Positions 1-11,799 of a stretch of DNA of 14,012 nt are shown here, in pieces; positions within the stretch are counted from its first letter, which is position 1, and each line of letters begins with the position of its first letter. The position numbers were made by a program, and so were the translations under genes. This DNA comes from Solirubrobacterales bacterium. Lineage in GTDB: Bacteria; Actinomycetota; Thermoleophilia; Solirubrobacterales; Solirubrobacteraceae. The notes beneath the pieces were generated by a model. It ran no database searches. It was not told where the DNA came from and worked only from the letters and a program-made list of their open reading frames with translations. The stretch lies in NCBI GenBank assembly GCA_016215085.1, contig JACRMD010000385.1:1-14012 (forward strand), in the 5' to 3' direction.

Positions 1-1010
<1,010 letters not shown>

Positions 1011-1034
1011 GAGGAACCGAGGGAACCCCCACAC

Positions 1035-5376
<4,342 letters not shown>

Positions 5377-5402
5377 CCGGCTCCGCCGACCTGACGCTGT
5401 GT

Positions 5403-5431
5403 CGAAGGGCGCCCTGCACGGGCGCCCTTCG
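5403..5431 (+). terminator. Likely intrinsic terminator of the rpoBC operon
   Basis: A perfect 12-bp inverted repeat, cgaagggcgccc and gggcgcccttcg, surrounds a 5-nt loop (tgcac), 26 nt after the rpoC stop. No run of T follows (tcgttcaag), which is common for hairpin terminators in high-GC actinobacteria. It separates the polymerase operon from the diguanylate cyclase gene, which starts 40 nt later. The hairpin is seen directly; its role as a terminator is inferred. Confidence 0.75.
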
Positions 5432-5471
5432 TCGTTCAAGGCCTGGGCAGCGTCGCCGATCTACCCAGACG

Positions 5472-6518
5472 ATGGGGAGCGAAGGCGACTCCTGGCTCTG
5501 CGACGCGGCTGGTCGCGAGCGCCTGGTCCAGATGAGCCCGCTGGTGCGCAAGCAGCGCGCGGGCGTCTTCGTGCTGCAGGCCGTCGCCCTGGCGGTCTGC
5601 GCGCCGTGGCTGGGCTGGTGGACCCTGCTGCCGCTCCTGGCCGTCGCGACCATCTTCCCGATCGTCGACCGCAGGATGCCGCGCTCGCCGCGGCCGGAGT
5701 ACCTCTACTTCGCGGCATGGTCGTCGACGCAGGTCGCCATCGCCCTCGGCGCCTACCTCTCGGGCGGCGCGGCCTCGCCGGTGCTCGTGTGGATGGCGGT
5801 GCCGGTGGCCACGCTGGCGTCGCGCTTCACCACGCGCGGGCTCCTGCTCGGCGTCGGCGTGACGCTCACGCTGCTGATCGCGGTGACGCTCGGCGCCGAC
5901 CACCAGCTGGTGCTCGACGCGCCCTACACGCTGCTCTTCCCGCTCGTGGCGGTGATCTCGGTCGCGCTGCTCGGCGCGCCGCTGATGCGCTCCGACGTCC
6001 AGCACCGCTCCGAGGCGGTCGTCGACCCGCTCACGCAGCTGCTCAACCGCAAGGCCCTGCACGCCCGCGCGCTGGAGCTCCAGGAGCAGGCGCGCATCAC
6101 CGGCGAGCCGGTCGGCGTCGTGCTCGGCGACCTCGACCACTTCAAGGCCGTCAACGACGAGCACGGCCACCAGGTCGGCGACCAGGTCCTGCAGGACGTC
6201 GCCTACCGCATGCGCAAGGCGCTGCGGGCCTACGACCTCGCCTACCGGCTGGGCGGCGAGGAGTTCCTGGTCGTGCTCCCCGGCGCGGCGCTGGACGAGA
6301 CCGCCGAGCTGGCCGAGCGCCTGCGCGGCGCCGTCGCCTCCTCGCCGGTGGCCGGCGTGCCGATCACCATGAGCTTCGGCGTGGCCGCGACGGCGCCCAA
6401 GGAGACCTTCGACGTCGAGGCGCTCTACGCGCGCGCCGACGCCGCCCTCTACGAGGCCAAGGCCGCCGGGCGCAACTGCGTCAAGGGCGCCGACCGGCGC
6501 CTCACGCTGCTCGGCTAG
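5472..6518 (+). CDS. Membrane-anchored diguanylate cyclase (GGDEF domain)
   Basis: Predicted to make cyclic di-GMP from two GTP. The 348-residue protein has an N-terminal block of about five or six hydrophobic segments (residues 31-172), a short linker, and a GGDEF domain from about residue 183 to 342. The domain opens with DPLTQLLNRKAL. The metal-binding stretch GDLDHFKAVND holds D220 and D222. The active-site loop is GGEEF at 261-265, an accepted active variant. RAYD at 252-255, five residues before it, matches the RxxD inhibitory site used for product feedback. No recognisable input domain is seen beyond the membrane block, so the signal is unknown. ATG 5472 was chosen because upstream codons run through the terminator. 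No clear ribosome binding site precedes it, and ATG 5532 is an alternative that keeps all membrane segments. Its 3' end overlaps the convergent HAD gene by 17 nt. Confidence 0.93.
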   Translation: MGSEGDSWLCDAAGRERLVQMSPLVRKQRAGVFVLQAVALAVCAPWLGWWTLLPLLAVATIFPIVDRRMPRSPRPEYLYFAAWSSTQVAIALGAYLSGGAASPVLVWMAVPVATLASRFTTRGLLLGVGVTLTLLIAVTLGADHQLVLDAPYTLLFPLVAVISVALLGAPLMRSDVQHRSEAVVDPLTQLLNRKALHARALELQEQARITGEPVGVVLGDLDHFKAVNDEHGHQVGDQVLQDVAYRMRKALRAYDLAYRLGGEEFLVVLPGAALDETAELAERLRGAVASSPVAGVPITMSFGVAATAPKETFDVEALYARADAALYEAKAAGRNCVKGADRRLTLLG

Positions 6519-7008
6519 GGCCGCGGCCCGCCACGTCGGCCGCGAACGCCCGCAGCGCCGCCGCCTCGGCCTCCGTCAGCCCTTTCGCGGGGTCGGTGGC
6601 CACCAGCAGCGTCGGCGCCGCGCGCGCGGCCGCCCAGGCGCGGCAGGCGTCGTCGAGCGCGTCGTCCACCCACGCCAGCGGGCGGTCGCCGGCGTGCGCC
6701 TCGATCGCGTCCAGCTTCCAGTGCGCATGTTTCCGCCCCGGGCTGCGTTCGAACGTGAGGTGGTGCAGGCCACGGGGCATCCCCACGAGGTGGGGGAGGT
6801 GCTCATCGGCCTTCTCCTCCCAGCCGGTGCACCAGATGAGCTCGAAGTCCGACGACAGACCGCGCAGGAGCTCCGCCGCTCGGGTGGAAAGGACGTGGGG
6901 GATCCCGTCCACGGTCGCCCACGTGCCGGATGGACGTTCGTCCGGTGGGAACCCGAACAGGCTGATGACGCCGTCGACGTCCACGAGGAGCAGCGGTTTC
7001 CCCAGCAT
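6502..7008 (-). CDS. Small HAD-superfamily protein, probable hydrolase
   Basis: The 168-residue product has the HAD phosphohydrolase signature. Motif I is LLLVDVDGVI with nucleophile D10 and D12. Motif II is probably T61 in IWCTGWEEKA. A lysine at 93 or 98 may serve motif III. Motif IV is WVDDAL with D115 and D116. There is little room for a cap domain. The pattern DVDGV...WCTGW...WVDD matches a family of small actinobacterial HAD proteins that I recall being linked to RNA-repair 'Swiss Army Knife' HAD domains; that assignment is tentative. The substrate is unknown. ATG 7008 starts directly before the beta strand of motif I. The longer upstream frame shows only low-complexity shadow sequence. 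The gene is convergent with the diguanylate cyclase, overlapping it by 17 nt, and divergent from the DMT transporter. Confidence 0.82.
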   Translation of the reverse strand: MLGKPLLLVDVDGVISLFGFPPDERPSGTWATVDGIPHVLSTRAAELLRGLSSDFELIWCTGWEEKADEHLPHLVGMPRGLHHLTFERSPGRKHAHWKLDAIEAHAGDRPLAWVDDALDDACRAWAAARAAPTLLVATDPAKGLTEAEAAALRAFAADVAGRGPSRAA

Positions 7009-7194
7009 CTGTGCGGATTCTGGCAATCCTCCGGTTCCCCCGTGCAGCCGGCGGCGAGTCTCGATACCCTGGACATCGGCCAGCACGGTCAAGCGGCGTG
7101 GAGACCTTGCCGATGTTCGGGGTGAGCACTCGGAAGGTCCGGACGCTGTCCTGCCTCGCCGCGTGACGGCCGCCCGCCCCACTCTCACTTCTGC
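7009..7194. other. Divergent intergenic region between the HAD gene and the DMT transporter
   Basis: These 186 nt carry no convincing gene and should contain promoters for both flanking genes. On the minus strand, TTGACC (7092-7087) resembles a -35 box. The nearest -10-like element (TATCGA, 7066-7061) is 20 nt away, which is too far for a good promoter. An 8-bp inverted repeat, acatcggc (7073-7080) and gccgatgt (7109-7116), could be a dyad for a regulator. It is short and could be chance in GC-rich DNA. No clear promoter was found for the plus strand. Confidence 0.35.
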
Positions 7195-8073
7195 ATGACG
7201 CTCCAGATCGGCATCCTGCTCGCGCTCCTCTGCGCCTTCGTCTCGAACCTCGGGTTCTTCTTCAAGCACCGCGGTGCGAGCGAGGCCCCGAAGGTCGACA
7301 TCCGCCACCCGCTCCGCTCCGGCCGCGCGCTGTTCGCGTCGAAGTGGTTCGCGCTCGGCATGCTCGTCGCCGCGAGCGCGTGGGTCTTCCACGTGGCCGC
7401 GCTCGCCGTGGCCCCGATGTCGGTCGTGCAGGTCGTCCTGGCCAGCGGCGTCGTGCTCATCGGCGTGATGGCCGACCGGCTGTTCGGCTTCGAGGTCGGC
7501 AACCGGCAGTGGTGGGGCCTGGCCCTCACCGCCCTGGGCCTGATCACGCTGGCCGTCACCTTCCCGGGCACCAGCGGCGCGCACTCGAGCTTCTCGGTGC
7601 ACGCGATGATCGCCTTCGAGGGCGCGCTGTTCGGCATCGGCGGGCTGCTCATCATGGGCCCGCGCGTCGGCGCCCCGGCCGAGCACCACGGCGTCATGCT
7701 CGGCGCCGCCGCCGGCGTCCTGTTCGGCGTCAGCGACGTGGCGATCAAGGCCCTCACCGGCCTTGCCCACACCGGCGTCCTCGGGATCCTGCTCAGCCCG
7801 TGGATGGCGATCACGCTCATCGCCTCGGTCGTGGCGTTCTACGCCTCGGCCCGCGGCCTGCAGGACGGCGACGCGGTGCCGGTCATCGCGATCACCGGCA
7901 CGGCGGCGAACATCTCCTGCATCGCCGGCGGCATCCTCGTCTTCGGCGACCCTCTGCCGGGCACGACGGTCGGCATCGTCGTCCAGGCCGTCAGCTTCCT
8001 GCTCGTGATCGTCGCCTCGGCGCTCACGCCGGTCCCGCGCGCGTCCACCGCGCCGGCGCCCGCCGCCGCCTAG
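7195..8073 (+). CDS. DMT-superfamily (EamA-like) membrane transporter
   Basis: This 292-residue integral membrane protein has about nine or ten hydrophobic segments in two similar halves, the layout of drug/metabolite transporters. The first segment (LLALLCAFVSNLGFFF) is followed by a charged loop. Later segments include WVFHVAALAVAPMSVVQVVL and a second-half block around residues 200-280 (ANISCIAGGILVFGDPLPG) that is typical of EamA-type or NIPA-like carriers. The Ala/Pro-rich end after residue 275 is probably cytoplasmic. The substrate cannot be told from sequence; metabolite export or cation transport are both possible. No Shine-Dalgarno sequence precedes the ATG, so translation may be leaderless, which is common in actinobacteria. 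The gene is divergent from the HAD gene and followed by a 153-nt gap with no recognised feature. Confidence 0.85.
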   Translation: MTLQIGILLALLCAFVSNLGFFFKHRGASEAPKVDIRHPLRSGRALFASKWFALGMLVAASAWVFHVAALAVAPMSVVQVVLASGVVLIGVMADRLFGFEVGNRQWWGLALTALGLITLAVTFPGTSGAHSSFSVHAMIAFEGALFGIGGLLIMGPRVGAPAEHHGVMLGAAAGVLFGVSDVAIKALTGLAHTGVLGILLSPWMAITLIASVVAFYASARGLQDGDAVPVIAITGTAANISCIAGGILVFGDPLPGTTVGIVVQAVSFLLVIVASALTPVPRASTAPAPAAA

Positions 8074-8226
8074 ATCCCGCCCGCCGCGACGGCCGAGTAG
8101 CGCAGCACCACCGGCGCCGACGTCTTCGAGCCACCACAGGCGACGGCGTAGCCCTCCAGCGCACTCCGGCGGGCGGTGCGGGCGCCACCCGTGTAACCCC
8201 TGCGCGGTCGACCTCGTCCTAGGAGC

Positions 8227-8703
8227 ATGACCCGCCTCCTGCTCCTCCCCGTCGCCGCGGCCGCCCTCGCGCTGGGCGCCTCGCCCGCGCTCGCCGACGA
8301 CGGTCCCCGCCTCGTCCGCGCCCCGAAGGTCGACGTCCGGACCGTCACCGCCGGCGGCGACTCCTTCGTCTCGATCGGCGCCTCCTTCCGCCTCGACCGC
8401 GAGTTCTCCTCCGACGCCGAGCGCTTCCAGTACGCGATCGTCGTCGCGCCGCACCTGCGCGCCGGCCAGAAGCTCCCCGACGAGCTCTTCGGCGGCACGA
8501 CCTTCGGCCGCATCGGCGCCCGCGGCGGCCACTGCTTCCGCGCCGAGGCCGTCCAGCTGCGCAAGCGCGCGAAGGTCCGCCGCGGCGCCCGCTGGCAGGC
8601 CGCGCTCGTGCACCGCTCGACGGTCGTCGGCCCGGTGCGCACGGTGACGCTGCGCCGCGTCGCCGACGACCCCGCGCGCGACGCGCGGGCGCTCGGCTGC
8701 TGA
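8227..8703 (+). CDS. Small exported protein of unknown function
   Basis: The product has 158 residues. It starts with a clear Sec signal peptide: Arg at 3, a Leu/Ala-rich core, and a probable cleavage site after ALA at 21-23, leaving a mature end DDGPRL. The mature part is basic and beta-rich by eye (VDVRTVTAGGDSFVSIGASF). It has only two cysteines, C103 and the C-terminal residue C158, which could form a disulfide outside the cell. I do not recognise the family. AGGAG at 8221-8225 is only one nt from the ATG, which is closer than usual. The stop is 29 nt before the start of the small lipoprotein gene, and the two may be co-transcribed. Codon use matches its neighbours, which supports a real gene. 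Confidence 0.75.
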   Translation: MTRLLLLPVAAAALALGASPALADDGPRLVRAPKVDVRTVTAGGDSFVSIGASFRLDREFSSDAERFQYAIVVAPHLRAGQKLPDELFGGTTFGRIGARGGHCFRAEAVQLRKRAKVRRGARWQAALVHRSTVVGPVRTVTLRRVADDPARDARALGC

Positions 8704-8720
8704 CCCGGCCGCGCGTGCGC

Positions 8721-8725
8721 GAGGA
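8721..8725 (+). promoter_or_regulatory. Ribosome binding site that favours the GTG 8733 start
   Basis: GAGGA lies 7 nt upstream of GTG 8733, a normal spacing. An in-frame GTG at 8715 would place this motif inside the coding region and add acidic residues (E3, D4) in front of the signal peptide, which is atypical for a lipoprotein. The motif therefore supports the shorter form. Confidence 0.5.
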
Positions 8726-8732
8726 TGTGGGC

Positions 8733-9203
8733 GTGCGCCGTCTCGCCGTCCTCGTCCTTGCCGCCGTGGCCCTCGCGGGCTGCGCCGAGCGCGAGAACGC
8801 CGACTACGTCGACGCGTTCGACGCCACCAGCAAGGGGCTGGCCCAGCGCTACGGCCTCGACCGGGACCCGCCGGCGAACGCCACCGCCGCGCAGCTCGCC
8901 GCCCGCATCGCGCGGATCCAGGGGCTGCTGCGCGAGTGGGCGCGGCGGCTGGAGCGCGTCGACCCGCCCAACGTCGTCGACGACGCGCACGCCCGCTACA
9001 TCGCCGGCCTGCGCGGCTTCGCGCGCGACCTCGACCGCACGGCGGCCGCCCTGCGCGGCGGCGACGTGCAGGCCGCGCAGCGCCAGCTCGACAGCGGCCG
9101 CGCGATGTCCGCCCGCACGCGTGCGGACCTCCGCTACGCCCAGGAGCGGTTCGACCGCTTCAACCTCGAGGTGCACGGCCTGGCGCTGGTGGGCGAGGGG
9201 TAG
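8733..9203 (+). CDS. Small predicted lipoprotein of unknown function
   Basis: Starting at GTG 8733, the 156-residue product opens with two arginines, a hydrophobic core and a lipobox LAGC with Cys at residue 17. Lipid attachment to the outer face of the cytoplasmic membrane is therefore predicted. The mature part is rich in Ala, Arg and Asp and looks almost wholly helical, with repeated heptad-like stretches (ATAAQLAARIARIQGLLREW, and RTAAALRGGDVQAAQRQLD). It contains no further cysteine. I do not recognise a named family. Possible roles include a cell-envelope adaptor, but this is a guess. It lies 29 nt after the small exported protein gene, and both products leave the cytoplasm, so a shared envelope role is possible. 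It converges on the hydrolase gene with a 13-nt gap. The alternative start is GTG 8715. Confidence 0.75.
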   Translation: MRRLAVLVLAAVALAGCAERENADYVDAFDATSKGLAQRYGLDRDPPANATAAQLAARIARIQGLLREWARRLERVDPPNVVDDAHARYIAGLRGFARDLDRTAAALRGGDVQAAQRQLDSGRAMSARTRADLRYAQERFDRFNLEVHGLALVGEG

Positions 9204-9216
9204 CCACCCGCCGGCG

Positions 9217-10023
9217 CTACGCGGCGGCCGCCGGCACCGCGGAGCCGAGCGCCGCGCCGGCGAGGATGGCCCGCGCGGCCTGGTCCTCGTCGTCGGTGAA
9301 CGGCACGTGGCCGCAGCCGTGCAGCGTCACGTGCGTGGCCCACGGCAGCGCCTTCGCGGCGCGGGCGGCCTGGCGGTAGAGCAGCAGCCGGTCCTTGTCG
9401 CCCCAGGCCACGGTGACCGGCACGCCGCGCAGCTCGTCGCCGTCGTGGAAGCAGTGGCCGGTGAAGGCGTCGTTGCACGGGCGGAAGCCGGGGCACGTGG
9501 TCGCCGCCTGCAGCGTGCCGAGGACCTCCTCGGGCGTCATCCTCCACGGCCGCGCGAAGTTCTGGCCCAGCAGCGCGGTGCGGCCGACGGCCGAGCGCGC
9601 GATGGTGGGCGCCAGCGGCCCGAGCGCCTTGCCGGCGCTGACCGCGGTGTCCAGCGAGCGCTGGCACCAGGCCCGCTCGCGCGGGGTCCAGAAGCCGACC
9701 GGCGCGATCGCCGTCGCGCTGCGCACCGCGCCGCGGCGCGCGAGCTCGAGCGCGATGCCGCCGCCCATCGAGAAGCCGCAGACGTGCGGGCGCTCGACGC
9801 CGGCCTCGGCGAAGAACCGCTCCACGCGCACCGCCTGCTCCTCGACCGAGGGCCCGGTGCCGTCGGGCGCCGAGCCGCCGAAGCCGGGCAGGTCGATGGC
9901 GAGCACCTCGTGGCGCGCCTCGAGCGCCGGCAGCACGCGGCCCCACGCCTGCCAGTGGCTGGCGAGCCCGTGGACGAGGACCAGCGGCTCGCCCGAGCCG
10001 CCGCGGTGGTGGTGGAGCGCCAT
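9217..10023 (-). CDS. Alpha/beta-hydrolase fold enzyme, last gene of the transporter operon
   Basis: This 268-residue protein has a complete alpha/beta-hydrolase core. LVLVHGL (residues 14-20) is the oxyanion-hole region. GFSMGG (83-88) is the nucleophile elbow with catalytic S85. D211 in AWGDKD (or D209) is the likely acid, and H239 in GCGHVPF is the likely base. A variable cap lies between about residues 115 and 195 and includes a Cys-containing stretch (TTCPGFRPCNDAF). No signal peptide is present, so it acts in the cytoplasm. The substrate is not predictable; esterase, lactonase or C-C hydrolase activity are all possible. It begins 10 nt after the PotC-like permease stop, which suggests co-transcription and perhaps action on an imported compound. 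GGAG is only 2 nt from the ATG, so translation may depend on coupling to the upstream gene. Confidence 0.88.
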   Translation of the reverse strand: MALHHHRGGSGEPLVLVHGLASHWQAWGRVLPALEARHEVLAIDLPGFGGSAPDGTGPSVEEQAVRVERFFAEAGVERPHVCGFSMGGGIALELARRGAVRSATAIAPVGFWTPRERAWCQRSLDTAVSAGKALGPLAPTIARSAVGRTALLGQNFARPWRMTPEEVLGTLQAATTCPGFRPCNDAFTGHCFHDGDELRGVPVTVAWGDKDRLLLYRQAARAAKALPWATHVTLHGCGHVPFTDDEDQAARAILAGAALGSAVPAAAA

Positions 10024-10033
10024 GGCTCCGAGC

Positions 10034-10876
10034 CTACGGCACGGGCGCGGCCGCGACCTTGTCCCCGCCGCCGCCCGGCGCGGCGGACTGCACCGGGTCG
10101 CTGGTCAGCCGGGTGGCGATGTAGACCGGGATGATCGACAGCAGGATCACGACCACGCCGACGACGTTGACGACCGGCAGGTTGTTGGGCCGCGACAGGT
10201 TGTCGAGGATCCAGATCGGCAGCGTCTCGCCGTCGCCGGCGGTGAACGTCGTGACGATCACCTCGTCGAAGCTCAGCGCGAAGGCCAGCAGCGCGCCGGC
10301 GACCAGCGCCGAGCGCAGCTGCGGGAACGTCACGTGGCGGAAGGTCTGCCACGAGTGCGCGCCGAGGTCGGCCGAGGCCTCCTCGAACGACGTACTGGTG
10401 CGCCGCAGCCGCGCGACCGCGTTGTTGTAGACGACGACGATGCAGAAGGTGGCGTGGCCGACGATGACCGTGAACAGCGTGAGGTCGACGCCGAGCACCT
10501 CGGTGAACGTGGAGTTCAGCGCCATGCCGGTGACGATGCCCGGCAGCGCGATCGGCAGGACCACCAGGAACGACACGCTCTCGCGGCCGAAGAAGTCGTA
10601 GCGCGCGACGGCGAACGCGGCGAGCGTCCCGAGCACGAGCGCGATCGCCGTCGCGCCCAGGCCGGCCTGCACCGAGGTCCACAGCGCGTCCCGCACGCCC
10701 TGGTTGTGGAAGGCCTTGTCGAACCACTGGGTCGACACGCCCTCCAGCGGCCACTGCTGCGTGCGGCGGTCGTTGAACGCGTAGATCGCGATGACCACGA
10801 TCGGGGCGTACAGGAAGGCCAGGACCAGGCCGGTCGCGACCCGCAGCCCCCAGCGTGCGCCGCGCGAGAGCTGCAT
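10034..10876 (-). CDS. potC: ABC transporter permease, PotC-like (polyamine type)
   Basis: The 280-residue inner-membrane subunit has six predicted membrane segments. The first is LVLAFLYAPIVVIAIYAF at about residues 17-34, typical of PotC and YdcV permeases. The EAA loop that docks on the ATPase is visible as EASADLGAHSWQTFRHVTFP at about 166-185, with the key Gly and Pro in place. The start ATG overlaps the stop of the upstream permease by one base (TGATG), a sign of translational coupling. The C-terminal tail after residue 260 is Pro/Gly/Ala-rich and probably unstructured. The gene is the fourth member of the ATPase, binding protein, permease, permease operon. The spermidine/putrescine assignment rests on family resemblance; related opines or other cations are possible. 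Confidence 0.9.
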   Translation of the reverse strand: MQLSRGARWGLRVATGLVLAFLYAPIVVIAIYAFNDRRTQQWPLEGVSTQWFDKAFHNQGVRDALWTSVQAGLGATAIALVLGTLAAFAVARYDFFGRESVSFLVVLPIALPGIVTGMALNSTFTEVLGVDLTLFTVIVGHATFCIVVVYNNAVARLRRTSTSFEEASADLGAHSWQTFRHVTFPQLRSALVAGALLAFALSFDEVIVTTFTAGDGETLPIWILDNLSRPNNLPVVNVVGVVVILLSIIPVYIATRLTSDPVQSAAPGGGGDKVAAAPVP

Positions 10877-11799
10877 CACAGCTGCTCGAAGGCCCCCAGC
10901 CGCCGCGCGACCAGGAGGTAGAGGACCATGACGACCACCGGCACGGTGGCGAACGCCGCGGCGAGCGGCAGGTTGTTCGCCACGCCGACGTTCGCGTACA
11001 CGACGTTGCCGATGAACTGCTTGGAGCTGACGAGCTGGGGCGTGATGTAGTCGCCGAGCGTCAGCGAGAAGGTGAAGATCGAGCCGGCGACGACCGCGGG
11101 GAACGCCAGCGGCAGGATCACGCGGCGGAAGGTCATGCCGGGGCGGCCGCCGAGGTCGCCCGACGCGTCGACCAGCGAGTTGGGGATCCGCTCGAGGCCG
11201 GCGTAGATCGGCAGGATCATGTAGGGCAGCCACAGGTAGCTGAAGACCAGCCACGTGGCGATCACGCCCTTGCCCGGGCGCGAGATGCCGAACGGGTCCA
11301 GCAGCCAGTTGAGGATGCCGTCCTCGGCGAGGATCGTGCGCCACGCGTACACCTTGACCAGGTAGGACGCCCACAGGGGCATCAGCACGGCGACGGCCAG
11401 GGCGGCCCGCGCGCGCGGGCTCGCGACCTTGGCCATGTAGAACGCGATGGGGAACGCGATGATCGCGTCGGTGACCGTCACCGCGGCGGCGATGCCGACC
11501 GTCCGCAGGACGATCTGGCGGTAGACGTCGTTCTCCCACAGCGTCTGGAAGTTCGAGAACGAGTACTCGTGGACGATCTGGCCGGTGAACGTGTCGAGCT
11601 GCCAGAACGCCGCGACGAACAGGACCGCGAGCGACCCGAGGTACGCGACCACGAGCCATCCGAGCGGCCCGGCCAGCAGCAGCCCGACCTGCGTGCGCCG
11701 GCGGCCGTGGAGGAGGTCCGCCGAGCGGCGCCCGACGGACCTCCTCGGAGCTTGCGCGGTGGCGCTCAGCCCTTGATCTCCGTCCAGGCCTGGACCCAC
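10876..11799 (-). CDS. potB: ABC transporter permease, PotB-like (polyamine type)
   Basis: This is the first permease of the importer, with six predicted membrane segments. The first, around GPLGWLVVAYLGSLAVLFVAA, follows a short basic N terminus. The EAA docking loop reads DASGDLGGRPGMTFRRVILP. The block LGDYITPQLVSS is typical of PotB-type permeases. The start is uncertain. There is no ATG or GTG between the binding-protein stop and the first membrane segment. GTG 11799, with AAGGA 9 nt upstream, gives 307 residues and overlaps the binding-protein gene by 34 nt. CTG 11769 would overlap the binding-protein TGA (CTGA) and has GGAG 8 nt upstream. I chose the GTG because CTG starts are rare, but I hold this loosely. 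The gene ends in the TGATG overlap with the next permease. Confidence 0.88.
   Translation of the reverse strand: MGPGLDGDQGLSATAQAPRRSVGRRSADLLHGRRRTQVGLLLAGPLGWLVVAYLGSLAVLFVAAFWQLDTFTGQIVHEYSFSNFQTLWENDVYRQIVLRTVGIAAAVTVTDAIIAFPIAFYMAKVASPRARAALAVAVLMPLWASYLVKVYAWRTILAEDGILNWLLDPFGISRPGKGVIATWLVFSYLWLPYMILPIYAGLERIPNSLVDASGDLGGRPGMTFRRVILPLAFPAVVAGSIFTFSLTLGDYITPQLVSSKQFIGNVVYANVGVANNLPLAAAFATVPVVVMVLYLLVARRLGAFEQL
11710..11746 (-). promoter_or_regulatory. Strong hairpin at the binding-protein/permease junction
   Basis: A perfect 11-bp inverted repeat, gaggaggtccg (11710-11720) and cggacctcctc (11736-11746), surrounds a 15-nt loop. It starts 19 nt after the stop of the substrate-binding-protein gene and lies inside the first codons of the permease. 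In binding-protein transporters such a structure often protects the upstream message from 3' decay or weakens downstream expression, so that more binding protein than permease is made. That function is inferred. The inverted repeat is seen directly. The arm also contains a GAGGAGG that resembles a ribosome binding site and would be hidden in the stem. Confidence 0.6.

Noticed and set aside
8070..8228. A 52-codon minus-strand frame between the DMT and secreted-protein genes
   Set aside because: Its start is palindromic with the plus-strand ATG (CATG) and its end overlaps the DMT stop. It has low-complexity Arg/Gly sequence with no homology or ribosome binding site that I can see.
7009..8613. 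Upstream extension of the HAD frame on the minus strand
   Set aside because: The extended part is opposite the DMT gene and is low-complexity. The HAD fold begins at the ATG at 7008.
9204..9216. A bidirectional terminator between the lipoprotein and hydrolase genes
   Set aside because: The gap is only 13 nt and I found no stem longer than five base pairs around it.
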